Positions 1 to 11,098 of a DNA stretch of 64,000 bases are shown piece after piece. A program made the position numbers and the translations under genes. Positions within the stretch are counted from its first letter, which is position 1, and the number at the start of each line of letters is the position of its first letter. The notes below the pieces were generated by a model. The model was not told the DNA's origin, ran no database searches, and was given only the letters and a program-made list of their open reading frames with translations. The DNA is from Amycolatopsis thermoflava N1165 (lineage in GTDB: Bacteria; Actinomycetota; Actinomycetes; Mycobacteriales; Pseudonocardiaceae), in contig NZ_KI421511.1 in the NCBI RefSeq assembly GCF_000473265.1, forward strand, positions 3,757,560 through 3,821,559, read 5' to 3'.

Positions 1-144
1 GCGGGCGCCGGGGCGGCCCATCCGGACCAGCCCCTCGGCGCGGGCCTTGGACACGGTGCTCACCGCCGCGTCGGCGGCCGCCAGCACCGCGCCGAGCAGC
101 ACCAGCGCCACGGCGATCACCAGGAGAGCGGCCGAACTCGCCAT
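1..144 (-). CDS. CNNM/hemolysin-family membrane protein (N-terminal part)
   Basis: Only the first 48 codons lie in the window; the gene runs off the left edge. The start is the ATG at 144, 11 nt after the ybeY stop. The peptide opens with a hydrophobic segment (about residues 5-25) followed by AAADAAVSTVSKARAE, the usual opening of DUF21/CNNM transporters (CorC/hemolysin family), which have 3-4 membrane helices followed by paired CBS domains. The family is linked to divalent-cation efflux. The position after phoH-ybeY matches the conserved actinobacterial order, where era normally follows. The C-terminal CBS part cannot be seen, so the call rests on the N-terminus and context. Confidence 0.75.
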   Translation of the reverse strand, partial: MASSAALLVIAVALVLLGAVLAAADAAVSTVSKARAEGLVRMGRPGAR

Positions 145-155
145 CTCCGGCCGCC

Positions 156-704
156 TCAGCTTTCGGCGTCGGCGGGGCCGTCCAGGCCCGCGGCCCCCAG
201 CAGCCGGTCGTCGGCCGTGCGCTGCGCGTCGCGGCGCCGCGCCTCGGCGACCGCGGCCTGGAAGTCGGCCAGGATCCGCTTCTGCAGCCCGAACATCTCG
301 CGCTCCTCGGCGGGCTCGGCGTGGTCGTAGCCGAGCAGGTGCAGCACGCCGTGCACGGTCAGCAGGTGCAGCTCGTCGAGCAGCGAGTGGCCGGCGGTGC
401 GGGCCTGGTCCCTGGCGAAGGCCGGGCACAGCACGATGTCGCCGAGCAGCGCGGGCGACGGGTCACCGGCGTCGGGGCGGCGGGCGGCGTCCAGCTCGTC
501 CATGGGGAAGGCCATGACGTCGGTGGGACCGGGCAGGTCCATCCACCGTTCGTGCAGGTCGGACATGACGTCCAGGGTCACAAGCACCACCGACAGCTCG
601 GCGAGCGGGCTGACCTCCATGCGGTCCAGCGCGAAGCGCGCGGCCGAGACGATCGACGTCTCGTCCACCGCGACGCCGGACTCGTTCGCGATCTCGATGG
701 TCAT
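156..704 (-). CDS. ybeY: rRNA maturation RNase YbeY
   Basis: Encodes 182 residues, of a normal length for the family. The metal-binding signature [11 protein letters not shown] (residues 118-128, His118/His122/His128) is intact; it holds the zinc of this single-strand endoribonuclease, which acts in 16S rRNA 3'-end processing and ribosome quality control. The start [10 protein letters not shown] at 704 was preferred over an upstream extension because it lies 2 nt after the phoH stop and matches the family N-terminus. Translational coupling with phoH is likely. Nothing unusual is seen. Confidence 0.95.
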   Translation of the reverse strand: MTIEIANESGVAVDETSIVSAARFALDRMEVSPLAELSVVLVTLDVMSDLHERWMDLPGPTDVMAFPMDELDAARRPDAGDPSPALLGDIVLCPAFARDQARTAGHSLLDELHLLTVHGVLHLLGYDHAEPAEEREMFGLQKRILADFQAAVAEARRRDAQRTADDRLLGAAGLDGPADAES

Positions 705-706
705 GC

Positions 707-1801
707 TCAGTGCCGGCCCCGCCAGCCGTTCCCGGTGCCGGTGCCGCGCTCGGCGTCCTGCTCGGCCTGCCACTTCTCGTAGGCGTCCACGATGTCCCCG
801 ACCAGCCGGTGGCGCACCACGTCGGAGCTGGTCAGCGTGGCGAAATGCAAGTCTTCCACGCCTTCCAGGATCTCACGCACCACCCGCAGGCCCGACTTCT
901 GCCCGGTCGGCAGGTCGACCTGCGTGATGTCGCCGGTCACCACGATCTTCGAGCCGAAGCCGAGCCGAGTGAGGAACATCTTCATCTGCTCGGGCGTGGT
1001 GTTCTGCGCCTCGTCGAGGATGATGAACGCGTCGTTGAGGGTGCGGCCGCGCATGTAGGCCAGCGGCGCGATCTCGATCGTGCCCGCCTGGATCAGGCGC
1101 GGGATCGAGTCCGGGTCGACCATGTCGTGCAGCGCGTCGTACAGCGGCCGCAGGTACGGGTCGATCTTCTCGGACAGCGTGCCCGGCAGGAAGCCGAGCC
1201 GCTCCCCGGCCTCGACCGCGGGGCGGGTGAGGATGATCCGGGTGATCGCCTTGGCCTGCAGCGCCTGCACGGCCTTCGCCATCGCCAGGTACGTCTTGCC
1301 GGTGCCGGCCGGGCCGACCCCGAACACGATCGTGTGCTTGTCGATGGCGTCGACGTAGCGCTTCTGGTTCAGCGTCTTCGGACGGATGGTGCGGCCGCGC
1401 CTGGACAGGATGTCCATGCTGAGCACCTCGGCAGGCGACTCCGCGCCGCCTGCCGACAGCATGCCGACGGTACGGCGGACGGTGTCCGGGCCGACCTGCT
1501 GGCCGCGCCCGGCCAGCGCGACCAGTTCGGCGAACACGCGCTCGCCGAACGCGACGTCCGCGGGCTCCCCGGTGAGGGTGACCTCGTTGCCCCGGACGTG
1601 GACGTCGGCGGCCAGCAGTTCCTCGGCCACCCGCAGGTTCTCGTCGCGGGATCCGAGCAGCGTCAGCACCGCGCCGTCCGGAATGGGGAACCGGGACTGG
1701 GCGCTGCGCGTGCTCCGTGCGGTTCCGGTGGTCTCAGTGACGTCCCCGGCGCTCTCGGGAACGTCCGATCGGGCGGCTCCACCCTGTGCGGTTCCGGCCA
1801 A
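707..1801 (-). CDS. phoH: PhoH-like P-loop ATPase
   Basis: Encodes 364 residues. An N-terminal KH-like region (about 40-110) is followed by the PhoH ATPase domain with Walker A GPAGTGKT (163-170) and Walker B FIILDEAQ (259-266). PhoH proteins are predicted RNA-binding ATPases/helicases and accompany ybeY in most actinomycetes. The start is a TTG at 1801 preceded by CGAGGA; the first 35 residues are low-complexity, so a later start is possible. It lies 2 nt upstream of ybeY, in one transcription unit. The precise cellular function of the family is not settled. Confidence 0.93.
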   Translation of the reverse strand: MAGTAQGGAARSDVPESAGDVTETTGTARSTRSAQSRFPIPDGAVLTLLGSRDENLRVAEELLAADVHVRGNEVTLTGEPADVAFGERVFAELVALAGRGQQVGPDTVRRTVGMLSAGGAESPAEVLSMDILSRRGRTIRPKTLNQKRYVDAIDKHTIVFGVGPAGTGKTYLAMAKAVQALQAKAITRIILTRPAVEAGERLGFLPGTLSEKIDPYLRPLYDALHDMVDPDSIPRLIQAGTIEIAPLAYMRGRTLNDAFIILDEAQNTTPEQMKMFLTRLGFGSKIVVTGDITQVDLPTGQKSGLRVVREILEGVEDLHFATLTSSDVVRHRLVGDIVDAYEKWQAEQDAERGTGTGNGWRGRH

Positions 1802-1891
1802 GTGTCCTCGGGCCTGCCTTCTGCGTTTCCGCTGCTCTCTTCCTGCTTACCCCATCGATGCTAGCGGGCCGGGCGGGGCGCGCGCAGTCGG

Positions 1892-2251
1892 TTACTTCGC
1901 GAGCCGCCCGAAGAACCCGAGCTGTTCCCCGCCCAGGACGTGCGCGTGCACGTGGAAGACCGTCTGGCCGGCGTCACTCTCCGTGTTGAAGACCACGCGG
2001 TACCCCGACTCGGCGATGCCCTCGAGTTCGGCGACCTTCGCGGCGGTCGTCAGCACGTCGGAGAGCAGTTGCGGATCGGCGGCGGCCAGCTCGGCGACAT
2101 TCCGGTAACGCTTCTTCGGCACCACGAGCACGTGCACGCGAGCCTGCGGCTGGATATCCCGAAACGCGAAAGTCGTTTCAGTTTCGTACACCTTCTCGCT
2201 CGGGATCTCACCGGCGATGATCCGCTCGAACAGCGTCTCGGCATCACTCAT
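1892..2251 (-). CDS. HIT-family (histidine triad) nucleotide-binding protein
   Basis: Encodes 119 residues ending in the histidine triad HVHAHVL (His100, His102, His104), typical of Hint/HIT nucleoside phosphoramidases that hydrolyse AMP-lysine or AMP-amine conjugates. The N-terminus LFERIIAGEIPSEKVYE is characteristic of the Hint branch. The ATG at 2251 has no Shine-Dalgarno sequence but lies 7 nt behind TAGGGT, so the mRNA may be leaderless. It sits between rsmE and phoH, a common place for this gene in actinobacteria. The cellular substrate is unknown. Confidence 0.93.
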   Translation of the reverse strand: MSDAETLFERIIAGEIPSEKVYETETTFAFRDIQPQARVHVLVVPKKRYRNVAELAAADPQLLSDVLTTAAKVAELEGIAESGYRVVFNTESDAGQTVFHVHAHVLGGEQLGFFGRLAK

Positions 2252-2258
2252 GCGGCGA

Positions 2259-2264
2259 ACCCTA
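2259..2264 (-). promoter_or_regulatory. Candidate -10 element for a leaderless HIT-protein mRNA
   Basis: On the minus strand TAGGGT lies 7 nt upstream of the HIT-protein ATG and no ribosome-binding site is present. This matches the TAnnnT-N6/7-start layout seen several times in the window. No convincing -35 element is visible. Confidence 0.4.
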
Positions 2265-2610
2265 TCGCGTGCGGGAAGTGCGGTGGCGCAAGGGAAGTCG
2301 CGACTCGCGGTAGACGCCGCGGGGCGGTGGAGCCTGGGGGTCGCTCCACCGCCTCCGCGGCTCCGCCGGACCGAGGGGGGAGGTGTCCGGCGGGCTTTGG
2401 GCACCCGGGGGCGACCCCAGGTGTCGTGTGGGTCAGGGTAATGGGTGCGATGCCCGGTGCGCCACAGTCGACACCCAATTTTTTCCAGGTTTCGAAGACG
2501 GGCGGTACGCGAATCAGCCGTTGAGCCGCTTGCGGTGCGGTTTCCGTGATGTTCCGCGGAGGTGACCGGCTCCACGGTTCGCCCGGTCCGGCGACGACAG
2601 CGCGTGACGG
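2265..2610. other. Intergenic region with a 10-bp stem hairpin
   Basis: About 350 bp between rsmE and the HIT gene with no ORF of convincing coding character. It holds a perfect inverted repeat, GCGGTGGAGC (2324-2333) and GCTCCACCGC (2343-2352), with a 9-nt loop. It lies downstream of rsmE on the minus strand and could terminate that transcript, although it has no T tract. An AT-rich patch (AATTTTTT, about 2478-2485) may belong to a promoter for the HIT-phoH unit. Confidence 0.4.
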
Positions 2611-3363
2611 TCAGTCCCAGCGGGAAGTCATCGCGCCGAGGGCGCCCAGGGCCACCGCGGCCGCGGTGGACGTGCGCAGCACCGTGGGGCCCAACCGGAC
2701 CCCGACCGCACCCGCCGATGTCAGCGCGTCCACCTCGCCGTCGGTGATGCCGCCTTCCGGGCCCACCACCAGCAGCAGATCACCGGCGGCGGGCAGCGAC
2801 AGCTCGGTCAGCCGCCGCGAAGCACTGCCCTCCAGCACCACCGCACACGCCGCTGTGGCCGCCACCGCCGCCAGCTCGGCCGTGCTCACCGGCTCGCGCA
2901 CGGGCGGCACCCACGCCCGCCGGGCCTGCTTGGCCGCCGCGCGCGCAGTGTTCTGCCAGCGGGCCAGCGCCTTCGCCCCGCGCGGGCCCTCCTCCCAGCG
3001 CACCACGCTGCGCTCGGCCCGCCACGGCAGGATCTCGTCCGCACCCGCCTCCGTCGCCAGTTCCACGGCCAGCTCGCCGCGGTCGCCCTTGGCCAGCGCC
3101 TGCGCCACCACGACCCGCAGCGCGGGCGCGGCCTCCGTCCACCGCCGGGAAACCTCCAGGTCCAGCACCGGTTCACGGCCCGGGCGGACCTCCGCGATCA
3201 CACACTCCGCGGCCGAACCGCGGCCGTCGGAGGCGACCAGCCGCTCCCCCGCGCGCATGCGCCGCACGGTCGCCGCGTGGCGGGCCTCCTCGCCGGACAA
3301 CACGAACCGCGGCCCCGCCGGCAGCTCCTCGACCAGGAAGACCGGCGGCGTGGTGGACGGCAT
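2611..3363 (-). CDS. rsmE: 16S rRNA (uracil-1498-N3)-methyltransferase RsmE
   Basis: Encodes 250 residues, the usual length. An N-terminal PUA-like domain (FVLSGEEARHAATVRRMRAG) precedes a SPOUT methyltransferase domain with the SAM-binding knot motif LLLVVGPEGGITDGEV and the C-terminal LRTSTAAAVALG loop. The enzyme methylates U1498 of 16S rRNA with S-adenosylmethionine. The start ATG at 3363 overlaps the dnaJ stop (TAATG), so the two genes are translationally coupled, and a much longer in-frame extension can be dismissed. The hrcA-dnaJ-rsmE order is conserved in actinomycetes. Confidence 0.95.
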   Translation of the reverse strand: MPSTTPPVFLVEELPAGPRFVLSGEEARHAATVRRMRAGERLVASDGRGSAAECVIAEVRPGREPVLDLEVSRRWTEAAPALRVVVAQALAKGDRGELAVELATEAGADEILPWRAERSVVRWEEGPRGAKALARWQNTARAAAKQARRAWVPPVREPVSTAELAAVAATAACAVVLEGSASRRLTELSLPAAGDLLLVVGPEGGITDGEVDALTSAGAVGVRLGPTVLRTSTAAAVALGALGAMTSRWD

Positions 3364-4526
3364 TACTTGTGGCTCTTGGCGCGCAGCTTCGAGAACAGCC
3401 CGCCCTGGTGCCGCCCGTTGGACGTCACCCCGGCCTCCTCGCCGCGCAGCTGGGCCAGCTGCTGCAACAGCTCGCGCTGAGCTTCGTCGATCTTGGTCGG
3501 CACCGTGACGTCCACGTGGACGTGCAGGTCGCCCCGCCCGTCGACCCGCCCGGACGAGCGCAGCCGCGGCATGCCCATCCCCGCCAGCACCAGCTCGGTG
3601 CCCGACTGGGTGCCCGGGTCCACCGACAGCTCGTACTCGCCGTCGATCAGGGTCTCCAACGGCACCGTCGCGCCCAGCGCGGCCGCCGTCATCGGGATCC
3701 GCAAGTTGCAGTGCAGGTCGTGGCCCTCGCGCACGAACACCTCGTGCGGCTCCTCGTCGACCTCGATGTAGAGGTCGCCCGCCGGGCCGCCACCGGGACC
3801 GACCTCGCCCTGGGCCGACAGCCGGATCCGCATCCCGTCGCCCACACCGGCCGGGATCTTCGCGGTCACCGAACGGCGGGCGCGCACCCGGCCGTCGCCA
3901 CCGCACTGGCGGCACGGGTCGGTGATGACCTCGCCGAAGCCGCGGCACACCGGGCACGGCCGCGAGGTGACGACCTGGCCGAGGAAGGACCGCTGCACGG
4001 ACTGGATCTCACCCTGCCCGCCACACGTGTCGCAGGTCTTCACGGTGCCGCCGGGAGCGGTGCCGTTGCCGTGGCACTGGTCGCACAGCACCGCGGTGTC
4101 GACGGTGATCTCCTTGTCGACCCCGGTCGCGCACTCTTCGAGGCTGAGGCTGATCCGGATCAGCGCGTCCGAGCCGGGCTGGACGCGGCTGCGCGGGCCG
4201 CGCCCGCGTCCGCCGCCGGTGGCCGCGCCGAAGAAGGCGTCCATGATGTCGCCGAGACCGCCGAACCCGCCGAACGGGTCGCCGCCGCCACCACCGGCGC
4301 GGGCCCCGTTGTCCAGCGGATCGCCGCCGAGGTCCACGATCTTGCGCTTCTGCGGGTCCGACAGGACCTCGTACGCCGTGGTGACCTCGCTGAACTTGTG
4401 CTGGGCGTCCTCGGACGGGTTGACGTCGGGGTGCAGCTCGCGGGCGAGCTTGCGGTAGGCGCGCTTGATCTCCTGATCACTCGCGTTCTTGGGCACCCCG
4501 AGGATGCCGTAGTAGTCCCTGGCCAC
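3363..4526 (-). CDS. dnaJ: Molecular chaperone DnaJ (DnaJ2 type)
   Basis: Encodes 387 residues: J domain (1-70) with the HPD tripeptide in ELHPDVN, a Gly/Phe-rich linker, a zinc-binding domain with four CxxCxGxG repeats ([32 protein letters not shown]) and C-terminal substrate-binding domains. It acts as Hsp40 co-chaperone, stimulating DnaK ATPase. The GTG at 4526 ([11 protein letters not shown]) was chosen because AGGAGG lies just upstream and the J domain starts there. It follows hrcA by 36 nt. As the copy next to hrcA it is the second DnaJ paralogue of actinobacteria rather than the dnaK-operon copy. Confidence 0.96.
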   Translation of the reverse strand: MARDYYGILGVPKNASDQEIKRAYRKLARELHPDVNPSEDAQHKFSEVTTAYEVLSDPQKRKIVDLGGDPLDNGARAGGGGGDPFGGFGGLGDIMDAFFGAATGGGRGRGPRSRVQPGSDALIRISLSLEECATGVDKEITVDTAVLCDQCHGNGTAPGGTVKTCDTCGGQGEIQSVQRSFLGQVVTSRPCPVCRGFGEVITDPCRQCGGDGRVRARRSVTAKIPAGVGDGMRIRLSAQGEVGPGGGPAGDLYIEVDEEPHEVFVREGHDLHCNLRIPMTAAALGATVPLETLIDGEYELSVDPGTQSGTELVLAGMGMPRLRSSGRVDGRGDLHVHVDVTVPTKIDEAQRELLQQLAQLRGEEAGVTSNGRHQGGLFSKLRAKSHK

Positions 4527-4562
4527 CTTCTGAACCGTCCTCCTAGACAAGCATCGCCCTGG

Positions 4563-5588
4563 CTAGCCGCCGGCCAGGATCTGCCCCACGTAGTTGGCCA
4601 CCGCGCGCACCGCGGCGATCGTGCCGGGGTAGTCCATCCGCGTCGGACCGACCACACCCATACCGCCGAGCAGCATGTCGTTCTTGCCGTAGCCGATCGA
4701 CACGACCGAGGTGCTGCGCATCTGCTCGTCTTCATTCTCTTCACCGATGCGAACGGTGACCGCACCGGGGTTGCGCGCCGCGGCGAGCAGCTTGAGCACC
4801 ACGACCTGTTCCTCGAGCGCCTCGAGCACCTGGCGCAGCGATCCGGGGAAGTCGGCGACGCTGCGGGTGAGGTTCGCCGTGCCGCCGAGGACCAGCCGCT
4901 CCTCGGGGTGCTCGACCAGGTGCTCGACCAGCAACGTGCAGATCCGCACGAGCGCGTCGCGCAGCTCGCCGGGCGCCTGGTCGGGCAGTTCGGTGACCCG
5001 GGTGGCCGCGTCGGTGAGGCGGCGGCCGGCCAGGGCCGCGTTGAGCATCTCGCGGATGCGGGCGACGTTCTCCTCGGTCATCACGTCACCGAGGTCGACG
5101 GTGCGCTGGTCGACCCGTCCGGAGTCGGTGATGATCACCAGCATCAGGCGGGCCGGTGTGAGCGGCACCACTTCCAGGTGGCGCAGCGAGGAGTTCGACA
5201 TCGTCGGGTACTGGATGACCGCGACCTGCCTGGTCAGCTGCGCGAGCAGCCGCACCGAGCGGCGCAGGACGTCGTCCAGGTCCAGCGCCCCGTCGAGGAA
5301 GCTGATGATGGCCCGCCGTTCGGCCGGGCTCAGCGGCTTGACCTCGGACAACTTGTCGACGAAGAGCCGGTAGCCCTTGTCGGTGGGAATGCGGCCGGCG
5401 CTGGTGTGGGGCTGGGTGATGTACCCCTCCTCCTCCAGCACCGCCATGTCGTTGCGCACCGTCGCGCTGGACACGCCGAGACTGTGCCGGTCCACGAGCG
5501 CCTTGGAGCCGACCGGCTCGTGGGTCGACACGTAGTCCGCGACGATGGCGCGCAGGACCTCGAAGCGACGCTCCTCCGAGCTGGGCAC
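4563..5588 (-). CDS. hrcA: Heat-inducible transcription repressor HrcA
   Basis: Encodes 341 residues. An N-terminal winged-helix domain ([20 protein letters not shown], then [19 protein letters not shown]) precedes the GAF-like HrcA domain. HrcA normally binds the CIRCE element and represses groE-type operons, with GroEL as modulator. The GTG start at 5588 has a good GGAGGTGAG ribosome-binding site. It heads the hrcA-dnaJ-rsmE unit. No CIRCE repeat is visible in the 200 bp upstream, so autoregulation is not supported here. Confidence 0.95.
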   Translation of the reverse strand: MPSSEERRFEVLRAIVADYVSTHEPVGSKALVDRHSLGVSSATVRNDMAVLEEEGYITQPHTSAGRIPTDKGYRLFVDKLSEVKPLSPAERRAIISFLDGALDLDDVLRRSVRLLAQLTRQVAVIQYPTMSNSSLRHLEVVPLTPARLMLVIITDSGRVDQRTVDLGDVMTEENVARIREMLNAALAGRRLTDAATRVTELPDQAPGELRDALVRICTLLVEHLVEHPEERLVLGGTANLTRSVADFPGSLRQVLEALEEQVVVLKLLAAARNPGAVTVRIGEENEDEQMRSTSVVSIGYGKNDMLLGGMGVVGPTRMDYPGTIAAVRAVANYVGQILAGG

Positions 5589-5806
5589 GCCTCACCTCCG
5601 AACTCCTACGGCGGGTATCTCACCCCGAGTTTACGGAAGACGAACCTGAAGCGCCCTCGCTTGTGACCGGCTCACGTGCCGGGCACCCGCGGGGCGACCA
5701 CCGCGCCGGCGACGGACAGGGGGGCGCCGTCGGCCAGCAGGCACGCTCCGGCCAGGATCGAGATGACGGGGCGCGACGCTCGTCTTCGTGGTGGACCTGG
5801 TCGACG

Positions 5807-6220
5807 TCAGCTGAGCCGGGACGCCACCCGCGCCAGCAGGCCGGCCACGGCCTCGACGTGCGCGGCCGGCCGGGGCCGGTGCACCGCGTACACCTCGCGG
5901 TCCAGCGCGCTCCCGGCCAGGTCGCGCATCACGATCCCGTCGGCGCCACGCAACACGCTCGCCGGCACCAGCGCCGCGCCCAGCCCGGCCCGGACCAGCG
6001 CGAGTATCGCCGCGTAGTCCCGGGTCTCGTAGGCGATCCGCGGCTCCACCCCGTCCTTGGCGGCCAGCAGGTCCAGGCACGGGCGGTCGGCCGAGATCCA
6101 GTCGTCGTCGGCGAGGTCGACCAGCTTCACCTCGGGCTTGCGCGCCGCCGGGTGGTGGGCGGGCAGCACCAGCCGCAGCCGGTCGGCGAGCAGCGGCATC
6201 CTCGTCAGCCCGCGTGACAG
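5807..6220 (-). pseudogene. LysR-family regulator, C-terminal fragment
   Basis: About 135 codons read as the second half of a LysR substrate-binding domain: RGLTRMPLLADRLRLVLPAH at the start, then LVRAGLGAALVPASVL, and a typical C-terminal helix. The N-terminal helix-turn-helix and the first half of the effector domain are absent; a stop lies just upstream in frame. No start with a ribosome-binding site exists. It is therefore a truncated remnant, probably from deletion of a larger locus. It lies between hrcA and mmsA and is unlikely to be functional. Confidence 0.7.
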
Positions 6221-6559
6221 GCCTCATGGCCCCGGTCCGGCCCTCGGCCAGGATCGACTTCGTCAGCCCGCCGCGCGTGCGGACGCTCCGGCGCGACCGC
6301 AGCGAGCCCAGCGACCACACCGCCGGGGGGCGGCGCGGCCAGCGCGAGCGCGATGACCACGCCCTGCGTCAGGTGGACCTCGGTCGCCTGCCGGATCGCC
6401 TGGTTCAGGTCGGCGGCCCAGTCCAGCGCGAACAGGCCCACCGCGGTCGGCACGGCGCCGAGCAGGGCCGGGATCGCGCCCCGGCCGGACAGGGTGAGCG
6501 GCTGCTCGCCTCAGGCCGGGGCGCGTGCGTCGGGAACTGCTGGCCAACCGAGTGGGCGC
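6221..6559. other. Gene-free stretch with a decayed coding remnant
   Basis: No intact gene. On the minus strand about 90 codons (roughly 6205-6510) have natural-looking composition with an amphipathic/hydrophobic stretch (AVGLFALDWAADLN, then GVVIALALAA), which then continues in another frame (VWSLGSLRSRRSVRTRGG). This looks like the broken C-terminus of a possible membrane protein; I cannot name the family. It joins directly to the LysR fragment, suggesting one deletion scar. Confidence 0.45.
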
Positions 6560-8046
6560 TCAGGAGTTGCGCGGGAAGCCCAAGTTCACCCCGCCCTGCG
6601 AGGGGTCCGGCCAGCGCGACGTGACGACCTTGGTCCGGGTGAAGAAGTGGAACCCTTCCGGCCCGTAGGCGTGGCTGTCGCCGAAAAGGGAGTCCTTCCA
6701 GCCGCCGAACGAGTAGTACCCGACGGGCACCGGGATGGGCACGTTGAGCCCGACCATCCCGACCTCGACCTCGTTCTGGAACCGCCGCGCGGCGCGGCCG
6801 TCGTTGGTGAAGATCGCCGTCCCGTTGCCGTAGGCGTTGGCGTTCACCAGCGCCAGCGCGTGGTCGTAGCTGCCGGCCCGGACGACCGACAGCACCGGGC
6901 CGAAGATCTCGTCCGTGTAGATCGACATGTCGGTGCGCACCTGGTCGAACAGCGTCGGCCCGAGCCAGAACCCGCCGCCGGGCACCGAAACCGACCGGCC
7001 GTCCACCACGAGCGACGCCCCCGCCGACACCCCGGCCTCCACATAGGACTGCACCCGGTCGCGGTGCGCCGCCGTCACCAGCGGGCCCATCTCCGAGTCC
7101 GGCGACCGCCCGTCGCCGACCGTCAGCGAGCCCATCCGGGACGCGATCTTCGACACCAGCTCGTCGCCGACCGGATCCACGGCGACCACCACGGACACCG
7201 CCATGCACCGCTCCCCCGCCGATCCGAACCCGGCCGACACGGCGGCGTCCGCGGCGAGGTCGAGGTCGGCGTCGGGCAGCACGACCATGTGGTTCTTCGC
7301 TCCGCCCAGCGCCTGCACCCGCTTGCCGTGCGCGGTGCCCGTCTCGTACACGTACCGCGCGATCGGCGTCGATCCGACGAACGAGATCGCCTTCACCACC
7401 GGATGGGTCAGCAGCCCGTCGACCGCGACCTTGTCCCCGTGCAGCACGTTGAGCGCCCCGTCCGGCAACCCGGCCTCGGCGAACAGCTCGGCGATGAACA
7501 GCGACGCCGACGGGTCCTTCTCGCTCGGCTTGAGCACGACCGTGTTGCCGCAGGCCAGCGCGTTGGGCACGAACCACAGCGGCACCATCGCCGGGAAGTT
7601 GAACGGCGAGATCACCCCGACCACGCCGAGCGGCTGCGCGATCGAGTACACGTCCACGCCGGTGGAGGCGTTCTCGCTGAACCCGCCCTTGAGCATCTGC
7701 GGCGCGCCGCAGGCGTACTCGACGTTCTCGATGGCGCGGGCGATCTCACCGGCCGCGTCGGAGAGGACCTTGCCGTGTTCCGCGGTGATGATCGCCGCCA
7801 GCTCATCCTTGCGCTCGGTGAGCAGCTCGCGGAAGCGGAACAGCACCCGCGACCGCGCCGCGAGCGAGGTGTCCCGCCAGCCGGGGAAGGCGCGCGCGGC
7901 CGCCGACACGGCCTCGTCCACCTGCCCGCCACCGGCGAAGTCCACGCGCGCGCGCACTTCACCGGTGGCGGGGTCGAACACCTCCCCGGTCCGGTCCGGA
8001 ACCCCAGCCCACGGCTTGCCGTCGATCCAGTGGCTGATCCGCGGCG

Positions 8047-8050
<4 letters not shown>
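6560..8050 (-). CDS. mmsA: CoA-acylating methylmalonate-semialdehyde dehydrogenase
   Basis: Encodes 496 residues of the aldehyde dehydrogenase superfamily. The MmsA/IolA branch is indicated by QALGGAKNHMVVLPDAD, the catalytic Cys in GSAGERCMA and the FGGWKDSLFGDSHAYGPEG region. These enzymes convert methylmalonate or malonate semialdehyde to propionyl- or acetyl-CoA with NAD+ and CoA, the last step of valine and of thymine/uracil breakdown. The GTG start overlaps the aminotransferase stop by 4 nt (GTGA), so the two are co-transcribed. Its place beside pyrimidine-catabolic genes suggests it handles semialdehydes made by the preceding transaminase. Confidence 0.93.
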
Positions 8051-9345
<1,295 letters not shown>

Positions 9346-9391
9346 GCCCGCCAGTCTCGGTGGCCGCCGCGCCCGCCCACCACACACAACA

Positions 9392-9419
9392 TGTACCCAA
9401 TGGCCGGATCGGCCGTACA
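9392..9419. promoter_or_regulatory. Candidate operator in the aminotransferase/pucR divergent promoter
   Basis: The 101-bp divergent intergenic region holds two overlapping inverted repeats: TGTAC (9392-9396) with GTACA (9415-9419), and GGCCG (9402-9406) with CGGCC (9410-9414). Such symmetry midway between a regulator and its divergent target is typical of an operator; the adjacent PucR protein is the obvious binder. This is inferred from symmetry alone. Confidence 0.45.
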
Positions 9420-9446
9420 GTCTGCTTTCTGCGGAGGTGGTGGCGC

Positions 9447-11063
9447 TTGTACCCGACGGTCGCGGACGTGCTGGCCCTGCCGGTGCTGCGGCACGGCCGC
9501 CCGAAGGTCGTGGCAGGCGGGCAGAAGCTGGACACCCGCGTGCGCTGGGTGCACGTCGCCGAGGTCGCCGACATCGGGCACCTGCTCAAGGGCGGCGAGC
9601 TGGTCCTCACCACCGGGATCGCGCTGCCGGACGACGCCGCGCAGCTGGCGAAGTACGTGGACGGGCTCGCCGAGGCCGGGGTCGCCGGGCTGGTGGTCGA
9701 GCTGGTCCGGCACTGGAGCGACGCGCTGCCGCGGGCGCTGGTCGACGCGGCCGCGCGGCACGAGCTGCCGTTGATCACGCTGTCCCGCGAGACGCGGTAC
9801 GTCGCGGTCACCGAGGCGGTGAACGGGCTGATCGTGGACGCCCAGGTCGCCGAGCTGCGCGCCGCCGAACACGTGCACCAGGTGTTCACGCAGCTCACCG
9901 TCGCGGGAGCGGAACCGGCCGAGGTGCTGCGCGAGGTCGCGCGCATGACCGAGTCGCCGGTGGTGCTGGAGACCCTGGCCCACGAGGTGCTCGCCTACGA
10001 CTCCGCGGGCGCCGATCCGGCCGAGCTGCTGACCGGCTGGCCGTCCCGCTCCCGCACCGTGCACCTGGGCGAGCGCACCGGCTACCACGCCGACGCCGGC
10101 TGGCTGGTCACCGTCGTCGGCGCGCGCGGGCACGACTGGGGACGGCTGGTGGTCGTGTGCGACGAGCCGCCGCCGGACCGGCACGTCGTGGTCGCCGAGC
10201 GGGCGGCGTCCGCGCTCGCGGTGCACCGGCTGGTCGCGCGCGAGGCGGACAGCCTGGAGCGGCAGGCGCACCGCGCGGTGCTGGCGGAGCTGATGACCTC
10301 GCCCGCCCCGTCCACCGAACTGCTGGCCCGCGCGGCCGCGCTGGGCTCGCCGTTGTCCGGGCGGCTGGTGGGCGTCGCGGTCCGGCCGCGGATGACCGCG
10401 TCGCAACGGCAGGCGGCGTCCGCGCCGACCGTGCTGCGGGACCTCGCCGAGACCGTCTCCCTGGCCACCCGCCGGGCGAAGGTCTCCGCGCTCGTGGCGG
10501 TCGTCGACGACGTCAGCGTGCGTGCGCTGCTGTCGCTGTCGCCGCAGGCCAACGTCGACGCGGTGCTGCGGCGGCTGTCCGCCGAGCTGCGGGCCCGCCC
10601 GACGTCGGTGCCCGTGGTCCTGGCGGTCGGCACGGTGGTGGACAGCGCCGCCGACGCCCGCCGCAGCCTGGTCGAGGCCGCCCACGTCGCCGCGGCGGCG
10701 CTGCGCTCGGACACCGACCGCGAGGTCCACCGGCTGCAGGACGTCCGCCTGCGCGGGCTGCTGCACCTGCTCGCCGACGACGAGCGCGTGCGGGCCTTCG
10801 CCGAGCGCGAGCTGGGCCCGCTGTTGTCGCGGGACGCGGCATCGGGCACCCGGCTGGTGCAGGCCCTGCGGCACTACTGCGAGCACGGCGGCAACAAGTC
10901 CGCCGCGGCCGCGGCCGCGCACACCTCCCGCACCGCCTACTACCAGCAGCTCGCCCGCATCGAGCAGGTGCTCGGCGTGCCGCTGGAGGACCCTGAATCG
11001 ATGCTGTCGCTCTACCTCGCGCTGCTGGCCCATGATCTTTTCGACGATCACCCGAACCGGTAA
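9447..11063 (+). CDS. PucR-family transcriptional regulator
   Basis: Encodes 538 residues. The N-terminal PucR domain (YPTVADVLALPVLRHGRPKV onward, with GGELVLTTG) is followed by a central GGDEF-like segment and a C-terminal helix-turn-helix (LRHYCEHGGNKSAAAAAAHT, then RTAYYQQLARIEQVLG). Family members control purine, pyrimidine and amine catabolism. The TTG at 9447 was chosen because GGAGGTGG lies 9 nt upstream and the PucR domain begins right there. It is divergent from the aminotransferase/mmsA pair and upstream of the NCS1-pyd genes, so it probably controls both arms. Confidence 0.92.
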   Translation: MYPTVADVLALPVLRHGRPKVVAGGQKLDTRVRWVHVAEVADIGHLLKGGELVLTTGIALPDDAAQLAKYVDGLAEAGVAGLVVELVRHWSDALPRALVDAAARHELPLITLSRETRYVAVTEAVNGLIVDAQVAELRAAEHVHQVFTQLTVAGAEPAEVLREVARMTESPVVLETLAHEVLAYDSAGADPAELLTGWPSRSRTVHLGERTGYHADAGWLVTVVGARGHDWGRLVVVCDEPPPDRHVVVAERAASALAVHRLVAREADSLERQAHRAVLAELMTSPAPSTELLARAAALGSPLSGRLVGVAVRPRMTASQRQAASAPTVLRDLAETVSLATRRAKVSALVAVVDDVSVRALLSLSPQANVDAVLRRLSAELRARPTSVPVVLAVGTVVDSAADARRSLVEAAHVAAAALRSDTDREVHRLQDVRLRGLLHLLADDERVRAFAERELGPLLSRDAASGTRLVQALRHYCEHGGNKSAAAAAAHTSRTAYYQQLARIEQVLGVPLEDPESMLSLYLALLAHDLFDDHPNR

Positions 11064-11098
11064 CACAGATCCGGGCTGGACCGGCCGATAGCCCCGAT

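Noticed and set aside
710-1864. 384-codon plus-strand frame opposite phoH
   Set aside because: Antisense shadow typical of high-GC DNA; PhoH on the other strand has complete motifs.
2248-2478. Minus-strand 76-codon frame between rsmE and the HIT gene
   Set aside because: No ribosome-binding site, no recognisable motif and composition typical of a chance high-GC frame.
5589-5806. Search for a CIRCE element upstream of hrcA
   Set aside because: No TTAGCACTC-N9-GAGTGCTAA repeat or close variant was found.
5773-5814. Plus-strand TLVFVVDLVDV followed by a stop, resembling the C-terminus of an FKBP-type peptidyl-prolyl isomerase
   Set aside because: Only about 13 codons match; a stop lies just upstream in frame and no further FKBP sequence is seen.
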